A stretch of DNA of 7,358 nucleotides from JAPLGE01 sp964355545 (GCA_964355545.1 CAYHEK010000073.1:1-7358), one strand, 5' to 3'. Counted from the stretch's first letter, positions 1 through 5,864 are shown. The notes: a model not told the origin generated them from the sequence alone. Numbers and translations: made by a program.

Positions 1-2025
1 ATCTCCTTCTCTTGGAACGGCACGCCGGTCACGGCCCTTTGGGCGGAGGGGCGGTCCGCGCTCTACGTCACGGACGGGAAGTCGCGGGTCGATCTCGTCG
101 GCGTGCCCAAAGAGCGCAGAGAGGGCGAGGCCACGGAGCTCATCTACGCAACGTCGGACGGCCGGACAGCAACGGTGACGATCGCCCCGGCCGAAGAAGG
201 CGCCTGCCAGGTTCGCTTCGTGATCGAGGGAAAAGGCGAGTTCGAGAAGCTCGGCGCCGCGTTTCGGGTCGGCGCGGAGGAGGGCTTCTACGGCCTGATG
301 GAGCGGGTCGTGCAGGGAGGCCAAGGATTCAGTTGGAAGCCGGGGATGACCGAGGGGCTCAACCTCCGCGGTCAGACGGTCGACCTCTACGTCCTCCCCA
401 CGGTCGCGGTCTACTCCCCGTTCTTCGTCTCCTCCGCGGGGTACGGGGTCTACGTCGAGAGCGACTGGCCGGGGACCTACCGCTTCGGAGTCACGGCGAA
501 TGGCAGGACGGCCCCGACCGAGGTGACCCTCGAGTACGAGGGGCCGGAGCTCGTCCTGCGCGTCATCCCCGGGCCGACGCCCCTTGAGGCCACGGAGCGC
601 TACAGCCGGACGGTGGGGACCTCGCTCCTCCCGCCGCGCTTTGCCTTCGGCCCCTTGCGCTGGCGCGACGAGGTCTTTGACCTTGCGACCTTCTACGCCG
701 GGACGCCCTACGACGGCCCGTACAACTCGATGGTCGTCGAGGACGTCCTGATGATGGAGGCCCTGGGGATCCCCTGTTCGATGTACGAGATCGACCGGCC
801 GTGGGCCCTCGGCTTCTTCGGTTACGGCGACATGAAGGTCGACCCGGAGCGCCTCCCCGACTTCGACGGGATGGTCCGCTGGCTCGAGGAGAAGGGGATC
901 CACACCCTCCTGTGGGCCGCGCCGTGGGTGGCGGATGGGATGCGTGCCGCGGCGGAAGCGAAGGGCTACACCGTGAAGAACACGATCCCCTACCTCCCCC
1001 AGGCGGCGAACGTCGACTTCACGAACCCCGACGCGGTCTCCTGGTGGCAGGACGCCCTCACCGACTTCATCGAGCGGGGGATCGCCGGGTTCAAGCTCGA
1101 CCGCGGGGAGGAGAAGAACCCGGACGGCCAGCTCTTCCGCGGGAGCTACTTCGACGGGACCTCCTACCGCGAGGGGCACAACGCCTATCCACTCTGGTTC
1201 GCGAGAGGCGGATACGGCGCCTTCGCGCGCGCCGGAGAGAGCGACTCTCTGAACCTCCTCCGCGCCGGGTGGGTCGGGACGTCTCAGTACGCGATCGTGT
1301 GGGGAGGGGACACCGATCCCTCGGAGTGGGGCCTGCGCTCGGCGATCATCGCCGTAGAGCGCGCTGCTGCGATCAACTTCCCGATCTGGGGCTCCGACAC
1401 GGGCGGGTACAGCAAACGCCCGCCCCGCGAGGTCTTCGGCCGCTGGCTTGGCTTCTCCGCCTTCACCCCGCTCATGGAGGTCGGGCCGACGGCGAACCTT
1501 GGCCCCTGGTCGTGGCTCCCCGATGGCTCCAAGGACGAGATCTCCGAAAGAGGCTATCCACCCAACACGGTCTACGACGCCGAGCTCCTCGCGATCTGGA
1601 ACCTCTACGCGAACCTCCACAACGATCTTGCGGACTACACCTACGAGCAGGCTCGCCTCGCCCACGAGCGGGGGACGCCGATCGTCCGGCCGATGGTCTT
1701 CGCCTATCCGGACCATCCGGAGTACAGGGACCTCTTCGAGCAGTACCTCTTCGGCCCCGACCTCCTCGTCCGGCCGGTCTGGAAGACCGGGACGAAGGAG
1801 GTCACCGTGCACATCCCGGATGGAGTCTGGATCGACGCCTGGACGAGGAAGGAGATCGCGGGACCGACCGTGATCACGGCGAGCGCCCCCCTTCATGTAA
1901 TCCCGATCTACGTCCGCAAGGGAAGCGCCGTTGACCTCGGCGACCTCTCCGCGCGCTGGGCGCGAGCCGTCGAGGCGACGCGGACCCCGCCCGACCTCGC
2001 CCTCCTCGCCCGATCGGTCGAGTGA
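1..2025 (+). CDS. Glycoside hydrolase family 31 enzyme (alpha-glucosidase/alpha-xylosidase type), 5' end missing
   Basis: The frame is open from base 1 to the TGA at 2023-2025, giving 674 visible residues, so the start lies left of the window; the in-frame GTG at 103 is internal. GH31 enzymes are retaining exo-acting glycosidases that release alpha-linked glucose or xylose from oligosaccharides. Visible landmarks (numbered from the first codon) are: an N-terminal beta-sandwich ending near YGLMER (97-102); a (beta/alpha)8 barrel; the nucleophile motif GFKLDRGEE with Asp367 (codon 1099-1101); and the acid/base region WGGDT with Asp437 (codon 1309-1311), 70 residues later. A C-terminal beta-sandwich follows, containing LLVRPV and PIYVRKGS. 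The K-x-D form of the nucleophile motif resembles YicI-type alpha-xylosidases (KTDFGE) more than the WxDMNE of classical alpha-glucosidases. Substrate cannot be read from this, and any signal peptide would lie off the window. Family confidence is high, specificity low. Confidence 0.93.
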   Translation: MSFSWNGTPVTALWAEGRSALYVTDGKSRVDLVGVPKERREGEATELIYATSDGRTATVTIAPAEEGACQVRFVIEGKGEFEKLGAAFRVGAEEGFYGLMERVVQGGQGFSWKPGMTEGLNLRGQTVDLYVLPTVAVYSPFFVSSAGYGVYVESDWPGTYRFGVTANGRTAPTEVTLEYEGPELVLRVIPGPTPLEATERYSRTVGTSLLPPRFAFGPLRWRDEVFDLATFYAGTPYDGPYNSMVVEDVLMMEALGIPCSMYEIDRPWALGFFGYGDMKVDPERLPDFDGMVRWLEEKGIHTLLWAAPWVADGMRAAAEAKGYTVKNTIPYLPQAANVDFTNPDAVSWWQDALTDFIERGIAGFKLDRGEEKNPDGQLFRGSYFDGTSYREGHNAYPLWFARGGYGAFARAGESDSLNLLRAGWVGTSQYAIVWGGDTDPSEWGLRSAIIAVERAAAINFPIWGSDTGGYSKRPPREVFGRWLGFSAFTPLMEVGPTANLGPWSWLPDGSKDEISERGYPPNTVYDAELLAIWNLYANLHNDLADYTYEQARLAHERGTPIVRPMVFAYPDHPEYRDLFEQYLFGPDLLVRPVWKTGTKEVTVHIPDGVWIDAWTRKEIAGPTVITASAPLHVIPIYVRKGSAVDLGDLSARWARAVEATRTPPDLALLARSVE

Positions 2026-2048
2026 CGCCCGCCGCGGCTGTTGTCTCG

Positions 2049-2070
2049 AGGATACCTTCCCCCGTATCCT
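2049..2070. repeat. 7-bp inverted repeat between the GH31 and lipocalin genes
   Basis: AGGATAC (2049-2055) and GTATCCT (2064-2070) are perfect inverted copies separated by 8 nt, in the 93-nt gap after the GH31 stop. There is no proper T-run afterwards, so an intrinsic terminator is weakly supported. The right arm includes TATCCT (2065-2070), which with TTGTCT (2041-2046) and an 18-bp spacer could be a weak sigma70-like promoter (4/6 matches in each hexamer) for the lipocalin unit. In that case the repeat would sit over the promoter like an operator. A second, weaker stem, GCCGG/CCGGC, lies at 2080-2097. Confidence 0.4.
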
Positions 2071-2118
2071 TTCGGGCGAGCCGGGGCTTCGTCCGGCGCC
2101 TCTAGGAGGGAGAACATC

Positions 2119-2730
2119 ATGAAGAAGAGCGACATCTTACTTATTCTGTGCGGGGTTGGCCTCGGTGCGATCGGCGGCTCCGCAGCAGGGGCCGAGCTGC
2201 GCGTGGTTGAGCACGTCGACCTTGAGCGCTACCTTGGCACCTGGTACGAGATCGCGAGCATCCCGGCTCCGTTCCAGAGCTTCTGCGCCGGCGGCACGAC
2301 GGCGACCTACACCCTCCTTCCCAACGGGAAGATCGAGGTCAAGAACGCGTGCTACACCGCAAGCGGTGAACAGAAGGTGGCCGTCGGCCGGGCCTGGGTC
2401 GCCGACAAGACGACGAACGCGAGGCTCAAGGTGAGCTTCGTCTCCTTCCTCGGCCTTTGGCTCTTCGCGGCCGACTACTGGGTCATCGACCTCGGTCCGA
2501 ACTACGAGTACGCCGTCGTCGGACACCCGAGCCGCAAGTACGGCTGGATCCTCTCCCGCACCCCAAGCCTCTCTGAGGATGTCCTCCAGGGAATCAAGGC
2601 CCGTCTTGTGGCCCAGGGCTACGACGTCTCCCGCTTCAAAACGACGGACCAGAGCCGGTTCATCGCGGAGCCTCCCAAGACCCCCTCGAGCGGACACTCC
2701 TACACCGCCCCGTGCGACGGGACGAAGTGA
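2119..2730 (+). CDS. Secreted bacterial lipocalin (Blc-like)
   Basis: A 203-residue protein. The ATG at 2119 is chosen over the upstream TTG at 2041 because AGGAGG (2104-2109) sits 9 nt before it and because translation from there begins with a typical signal peptide: a KK n-region, a hydrophobic core at residues 6-18 and probable cleavage after the SAAGA segment near 25. The mature part follows the Blc/apolipoprotein D pattern: YLGTWYEIA (38-46, the lipocalin GxW motif at strand A), LKVSF (103-107), and YAVVG through WILSRTP (131-149). Lipocalins form an eight-stranded barrel that binds small hydrophobic ligands; E. coli Blc binds fatty acids and lysophospholipids. Cys56 and Cys78 lie on early strands and could form a disulfide, with Cys199 near the C-terminus. 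Unlike E. coli Blc there is no usable lipobox, so the product is probably soluble in the periplasm or secreted. The tail after about residue 180 is longer than in Blc. The stop overlaps the next gene's start. Confidence 0.92.
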   Translation: MKKSDILLILCGVGLGAIGGSAAGAELRVVEHVDLERYLGTWYEIASIPAPFQSFCAGGTTATYTLLPNGKIEVKNACYTASGEQKVAVGRAWVADKTTNARLKVSFVSFLGLWLFAADYWVIDLGPNYEYAVVGHPSRKYGWILSRTPSLSEDVLQGIKARLVAQGYDVSRFKTTDQSRFIAEPPKTPSSGHSYTAPCDGTK

Positions 2731-3515
2731 CCTCACGAGGCTTCCGGAGCGCGGTGGTTGGGCTCACCTGGGCGCTTCTCCTCGCCTTCGGCTTGGCCGC
2801 GACCGGCCAGGGGAGCGACCCCCCTCCGATCAACCTCTCCGGAACCTGGGCCGAGATAGAGACCTACTCAGGGTTTCTCTCCTCTCCCCTCTTTGAGAGG
2901 ATCCCCGGCGTGCTGGCGGTGATCCTCCGCGTCGAGATCGTCCAGGTAGGATGCACCCTCGTCCTCACGAACCACTACTGCACGTTCCGCATCGAGAGCG
3001 GCGTCCCCATCGGCGAGATCGAGGTCCCGGCGGCCTTCCTCGCCTCCCTCCACGGGGCGGAGAGGAAGGCGACTCTGGTGGGGACGGGCGAGGGTGTCCG
3101 CTTCGTCCAGCCCTGGCACACCCAGGTGAACGGGGCCCGCCTGGCCCATCCGGAGACGGAACCCCTTCCCACACGTCCCGACGATCCGCGCGTGATCGAC
3201 GAGGACGGCGACGGCCACCCCGGGGTCACCCTGCTCGCGCGCCTCCCCGGAGTGATCGAGGTGGCGCTCTACCTCGTCCTTCGCCTTCGCTACCGCCTCG
3301 CGGGGACCGTCGTCTCGCCGGATCGAATCGAGGGGCTGATCGAATGGTCGGGCGACCTCGTCCTCCTTGGGGCGAGCCTCCCTCTCCCTGGGATGAGTCG
3401 GGATGCCTATCCTGACCCCGAGCCGACCCGCAGCCGCTTCGTCCTACAGCGGATCGCCTCGACCTGCGATTGTGCGGCCGTGATGGCAAGCTGGGACGAG
3501 CTCGTCAAGGACTGA
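2727..3515 (+). CDS. Exported protein of unknown function with an EF-hand-like acidic loop
   Basis: A 262-residue protein that I do not recognise. The GTG at 2727 is preferred because it overlaps the lipocalin TGA as GTGA (typical of translational coupling) and puts a signal peptide at the N-terminus, with an R-rich start, a hydrophobic stretch at about residues 9-25 and likely cleavage near 27-30. An in-frame GTG at 2712 is the alternative; the SD-like GGGA near 2719 is weak. The mature part starts with NLSGTWAEIETY (36-47), reminiscent of the LxGTW opening of small beta-barrel proteins. At 156-166 it has VIDEDGDGHPG, whose Asp158/160/162 spacing matches the calcium-binding DxDxDG loops of EF-hand and dockerin-like repeats. 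The sequence alternates hydrophobic and polar residues as expected for beta-sheet. Cysteines occur in a VGC and an HYC context and as a late CDC motif. Sharing a transcript with the lipocalin suggests a joint envelope function, which is inference only. Confidence 0.8.
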   Translation: MTSRGFRSAVVGLTWALLLAFGLAATGQGSDPPPINLSGTWAEIETYSGFLSSPLFERIPGVLAVILRVEIVQVGCTLVLTNHYCTFRIESGVPIGEIEVPAAFLASLHGAERKATLVGTGEGVRFVQPWHTQVNGARLAHPETEPLPTRPDDPRVIDEDGDGHPGVTLLARLPGVIEVALYLVLRLRYRLAGTVVSPDRIEGLIEWSGDLVLLGASLPLPGMSRDAYPDPEPTRSRFVLQRIASTCDCAAVMASWDELVKD

Positions 3516-3609
3516 ACGGAGGTCGCTGCCGACTCCCTGTGCAGGCGGCAGGTCGGGGGGGCAAGATCACCGAAGTACTTGAAAGGCTGTGCCAACCTGC
3601 TGTCACCGA

Positions 3610-3691
3610 CTTGACTTCCTCTCCCTCGATCTTGACTTCGGCCCACGCGCGATCGAGAGGTCGAGGAGCCTCCTCGTCCAGGGGGCCTCTC
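3610..3691. repeat. Cluster of inverted and direct repeats at a convergent gene junction
   Basis: The 185-nt gap between two converging genes holds several repeats. CTTGACTTC occurs twice (3610-3618 and 3631-3639), exactly 21 bp apart. CTCGATC (3625-3631) and GATCGAG (3651-3657) form a 7-bp stem. CGAGGAG (3662-3668) and CTCCTCG (3670-3676) form a 7-bp inverted repeat with a 1-nt centre. GAGAGG (3655-3660) and CCTCTC (3686-3691) enclose that palindrome. Position and dyad symmetry suit a bidirectional transcription terminator, but neither strand has a clear T-tract. No gene or tRNA is visible here. Confidence 0.4.
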
Positions 3692-3700
3692 CACACGAGG

Positions 3701-4924
3701 TTACAGGCAGGCAAAAGGAAGAGCCGTCACCTTGGGCACGAGGGGCAAGCGGACGTCGCCCGGGTGAACGATGTAGCCGGGGCCGACCCGAGCGCCGAGG
3801 TCCTCTTGCAGGCTCCGGATGCTGTCCGCCATAGCAGGCCGGGGCGTGGCGGAGAGCTTGACCTCGATCGGAATGAGGTGGCCATCCGCCTCGATCAGGA
3901 TGTCCACCTCCACTCCTGCGGAGCTCCGCCAGAAGGAGAGCTGCGGGGTCTCACCCCGGTGGACGTACGCCTTGAGGACCTCCGCGAGGACGGCCGTCTC
4001 GAAGACGGCCCCTCCCATCGGCCCGGACGCCGCGTGCTCCGGGTCTCGGAGCCCGGCGAGGTAGCAGAGTGTCCCCACGTCGGTGAAGTAGACCTTCGGC
4101 GTCTTCACCAGGCGCTTCCCCACGTTGGCGTGGTACGGCCTCAGGATGACGACCTGAAAGCTCGCCTCGAGGACAGACAGCCACGCCTTCGCCGTGTTGC
4201 CCGCCACGCCCATGTCGCGCGCGAGTTCGGTCAGGTTGAGAAGTCCGCCGCTCCGCGCCGCGAGCGCCCGGACGAAGCCCTGGAAGAGCGTGAGGTCTCC
4301 GACCTGCCGGAGCGAGCGCACATCGCGCTCAAGGTAGGTCTGGACGTAGCTTGCGTGCCAGAGCGCCGCGTCCCGGCTGGGGTCCGCAACGAGTTCCGGG
4401 TAGCCGCCGCGCAGGAAGCCCGTCCAGAGGTCGAGGTACGAGGCCCCTGGGGAGACCGGGCGTTCCCCCCCTCCCTCCCAGGGGAGGGGTGCGTTCGGGC
4501 ACCCCGTCACCTCGCGCTGGGAGAGGGGCAGGAGGCGGAGCATCGCAGCGCGGCCGGCGAGGGACTCGGTCACCTGCTGCATGAGGAGGAGGTTCTGTGA
4601 CCCGGTGAGAAGGTACTGCCCTCGCTTCGCGCGCTGGGCGTCGACCCTCTCCTTCACGTACGGCAGGAGGGCCGGCGCATACTGCACCTCATCGAAGATG
4701 ACCGGCGGAAGGTACGCCTCGAGAAACCCGCGCGGGTCGGTCGCTGCCGCGGCGCGGATGTCCGGGGGCTCGAGGGAGATGTACCGGTGGCTCTCGGCGA
4801 ACAGGTGTTGGAGCAGGGTCGTCTTCCCCGACTGGCGTGGCCCGGTCAGGACGACGACCGGGAACTCGCGCGCCGCCTTCTTCAGGACTGGCTCCAACGT
4901 TCGGCCGATGTATCCCGTGGGCAT
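3701..4924 (-). CDS. AAA-family ATPase with DUF4143-type C-terminal domain
   Basis: A 407-residue protein with an ATG start (complement of 4922-4924) and a strong SD, GGAGGAGGT (complement of 4930-4938), 5 nt upstream. The N-terminal ATPase has a Walker A motif, GPRQSGKTT (28-36), a Walker B motif, VIFDEVQ (75-81), a sensor-1-like LLTGSQN (105-111), and LAGRAAML (122-129), the usual AAA_14 order. FLRGGYPEL follows, then an alpha-helical part with a winged-helix look around 'LLNLTELARDMGV'. The C-terminal DUF4143 region carries Glu339/Asp341 and Glu354-Val-Lys356, an arrangement like PD-(D/E)xK nuclease-fold domains. Family length is normally about 380-430, so this gene looks intact. The biological role of the family is not established; it is abundant in archaea and diverse bacteria and often sits in variable regions. 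The MNT/HEPN pair lies upstream on the same strand but 187 nt away, and this gene has its own candidate promoter. Confidence 0.93.
   Translation of the reverse strand: MPTGYIGRTLEPVLKKAAREFPVVVLTGPRQSGKTTLLQHLFAESHRYISLEPPDIRAAAATDPRGFLEAYLPPVIFDEVQYAPALLPYVKERVDAQRAKRGQYLLTGSQNLLLMQQVTESLAGRAAMLRLLPLSQREVTGCPNAPLPWEGGGERPVSPGASYLDLWTGFLRGGYPELVADPSRDAALWHASYVQTYLERDVRSLRQVGDLTLFQGFVRALAARSGGLLNLTELARDMGVAGNTAKAWLSVLEASFQVVILRPYHANVGKRLVKTPKVYFTDVGTLCYLAGLRDPEHAASGPMGGAVFETAVLAEVLKAYVHRGETPQLSFWRSSAGVEVDILIEADGHLIPIEVKLSATPRPAMADSIRSLQEDLGARVGPGYIVHPGDVRLPLVPKVTALPFACL
4468..4489. repeat. GC-rich palindrome inside the ATPase gene
   Basis: CCCCTCCC (4468-4475) and GGGAGGGG (4482-4489) form an 8-bp inverted repeat with a 6-nt loop, within the ATPase reading frame. 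On the coding strand it yields the peptide PLPWEGGGE between the ATPase core and FLRGGYPEL. Such C/G-only palindromes giving PLPWEG-like peptides are seen where repetitive palindromic elements land in frame. It could equally be a natural family linker. Confidence 0.4.
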
Positions 4925-4929
4925 GACCT

Positions 4930-4938
4930 ACCTCCTCC
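4930..4938 (-). promoter_or_regulatory. Strong ribosome binding site of the ATPase gene
   Basis: The complement reads GGAGGAGGT, 5 nt before the ATG at 4924. It fixes the start used here. Confidence 0.75.
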
Positions 4939-4943
4939 GTCGC

Positions 4944-4972
4944 GCAATTATGCATTTTGAATGCACGATTGC
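4944..4972. promoter_or_regulatory. 29-bp interrupted palindrome, possible operator
   Basis: The outer arms GCAAT (4944-4948) and ATTGC (4968-4972) and the inner arms TGCATT (4951-4956) and AATGCA (4960-4965) are perfect inverted copies. They share one centre at base 4958, with only a 2-nt non-matching step between outer and inner arms. Eleven of thirteen positions per half-site match. The dyad covers the -10 and most of the -35 of the ATPase promoter, so a dimeric repressor site is the simplest reading. A hairpin or recombination site is the alternative. Confidence 0.5.
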
Positions 4973-4974
4973 AA
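4947..4974 (-). promoter_or_regulatory. Candidate sigma70-type promoter of the ATPase gene
   Basis: On the minus strand, TTGCAA (complement of 4969-4974, 4/6 match to TTGACA) and CATAAT (complement of 4947-4952, 5/6 match to TATAAT) are separated by 16 bp. The predicted transcription start is near 4940, giving a leader of about 16 nt that begins just before the Shine-Dalgarno sequence. The AT-rich stretch stands out against the GC-rich surroundings. Confidence 0.5.
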
Positions 4975-4986
4975 GGTGGCGCGCAG

Positions 4987-5061
4987 AAACCCAGTCCCAT
5001 AAGCCACCGCGAACTCATTGGTGGAGGAGCCAATCGCTTCGACCCGTCACAGACTGGGTTT
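4987..5061. repeat. 75-bp segment bounded by perfect 10-bp inverted repeats
   Basis: AAACCCAGTC (4987-4996) and GACTGGGTTT (5052-5061) are exact inverted copies enclosing 55 nt. Inside are two mutually exclusive shorter stems: CCACC/GGTGG (5004-5008 with 5020-5024) and ATTGG/CCAAT (5017-5021 with 5030-5034). The segment lies between the HEPN stop and the ATPase promoter and contains no convincing gene. It could be a structured RNA, a 3' hairpin of the MNT-HEPN transcript (though no T-tract follows on the minus strand), or a tiny inverted-repeat element. I see no clear target-site duplication. Confidence 0.45.
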
Positions 5062-5111
5062 GTAGACGAGGAAGCCGGCCGAGGAAATGAGCTGGACGTC
5101 CCCTGAATCCC

Positions 5112-5504
5112 TCAGCGTGAAAGACGCTCGAGCACGGCTGTTCGAACCCGTTCAGCCGTCGTGACCGCCTCGCGGGCTTCGGCCTCCGCCGGCTCCGCGA
5201 ACGCCACGGGGTAGCGAGCCGCTGTGGCGTAGGCAGTGAGTTTCCGGCACCCGTCCTCCAGGTCCGCGAACGATGGGGCGACCTGCGCGCAGAGGGAGAG
5301 CAGTCCCACAAGGTCATGTCCTCTCGGCACGGGCTTGCCGTTGGCGACGAGGAAGGCCTTGAGCGCCTTCTCCACCGCCTGCTGGGCGTGAAAGCAGACC
5401 GTGTCCCAAGGAATCTCGGAAGACGCAAGGTTATTGCGGATGTTTAGGAGATCGTTCTCCGCCTTCCTCAGCCAGGCTCCTGGATCTCCTCTACGCGCGG
5501 TCAT
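5112..5504 (-). CDS. HEPN-domain protein, partner of an MNT nucleotidyltransferase
   Basis: A 130-residue protein. The ATG at 5504 (complement) is preferred over an upstream in-frame start at 5576 because GGGAGGG (complement of 5511-5517) precedes it at good spacing and because typical HEPN sequence begins soon after. The pattern is that of the PF05168-type HEPN helical bundle: AWLRKAENDL (10-19), FHAQQAVEKALKAFL (38-52), VPRGHDL (59-65), and YATAARYP (92-99). HEPN proteins encoded beside MNT proteins form toxin-antitoxin-like or ligand-sensing pairs; active toxins are RNases using an R-X4-6-H motif. Only His39 and His63 are present and neither has an Arg 5-7 residues before it, so the canonical catalytic motif is absent. 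The gene overlaps the MNT gene by 14 nt, implying coupled translation. Whether it is a toxin, an MNT-activity partner or something else is open. Confidence 0.88.
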   Translation of the reverse strand: MTARRGDPGAWLRKAENDLLNIRNNLASSEIPWDTVCFHAQQAVEKALKAFLVANGKPVPRGHDLVGLLSLCAQVAPSFADLEDGCRKLTAYATAARYPVAFAEPAEAEAREAVTTAERVRTAVLERLSR

Positions 5505-5814
5505 ACAGGACCCTCCCTTCCGCTTCGACCGCCTCCAGAATCGTCCCGCCCATCTCGCGCATCCGGCGTACCTCATCCGTGGTGTAGACGAGGAGGTCCA
5601 TCAACCAAGGGTGAAGGCCAAACACCTCGCGAACGGCGACGATCCGCTCGAGGGGGCTCTTCCCGAGGTCGGAGTCGAGCTCAACGAAAAGGTCGAAGTC
5701 GCTGTCGGGGAAGGCATCCCCTCGGGCGCGGCTCCCAAACAGGATGACTCTGCGCGGGTGGAACCGGTCGACGAGAATACAGGTGATCTCCTCGACGAGG
5801 GCCTGGGCCATCAT
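5491..5814 (-). CDS. Minimal nucleotidyltransferase (MNT), antitoxin-like
   Basis: A 107-residue protein of the polymerase-beta-like nucleotidyltransferase fold. It carries the signature LFGSRARG (25-32), then SDFDLFVEL (38-46) with metal-binding Asp39 and Asp41, and a third carboxylate, Asp73, in LMDLLVY (71-77). All catalytic positions look intact, so NTP-dependent nucleotidyl transfer is plausible. In characterised MntA-HepT systems the MNT adds AMP to a tyrosine of the HEPN toxin. The ATG at 5814 (complement) is chosen for AGGAGG (complement of 5821-5826) 6 nt upstream. An ATG at 5838, preceded by GGGAAGG, would add eight residues and cannot be excluded, and a second ATG follows immediately at 5811. 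The stop lies inside the HEPN gene, a 14-nt overlap. Confidence 0.9.
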   Translation of the reverse strand: MMAQALVEEITCILVDRFHPRRVILFGSRARGDAFPDSDFDLFVELDSDLGKSPLERIVAVREVFGLHPWLMDLLVYTTDEVRRMREMGGTILEAVEAEGRVLYDRA

Positions 5815-5864
5815 CCCGTGCCTCCTACAGAGCGCCATTCCGGACCTTCCCTAAAGCGCGATGC

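Noticed and set aside
103..105. GTG at 103 as the GH31 start
   Set aside because: The same frame is open to base 1 with sensible protein sequence, and no Shine-Dalgarno precedes the GTG, so the gene is truncated by the window edge.
12..587. Plus-strand frame overlapping the GH31 N-terminal region
   Set aside because: Its Arg/Gly-rich translation has no recognisable motif and lies wholly within the GH31 gene.
2149..2151. Cys11 of the lipocalin as a lipobox cysteine
   Set aside because: The preceding residues LIL do not fit the [LVI][ASTVI][GAS]C pattern and the n/h regions would be too short.
2137..2736. Minus-strand frame opposite the lipocalin
   Set aside because: No family features. The plus strand has the signal peptide, Shine-Dalgarno and lipocalin motifs.
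3516..3700. tRNA or small RNA gene in the convergent gap
   Set aside because: No cloverleaf, T-loop consensus or CCA end could be found on either strand; only simple inverted repeats are present.
3470..4600. Long plus-strand open frame (376 codons) opposite the ATPase gene
   Set aside because: Its translation is low-complexity Arg/Pro/Glu-rich, whereas the minus strand encodes a clear AAA ATPase with all motifs. This is a GC-rich shadow frame.
5114..5128. AGCGT/ACGCT hairpin at the HEPN stop as an intrinsic terminator
   Set aside because: Only 5 bp, located within the last codons, and no T-tract follows on the minus strand.
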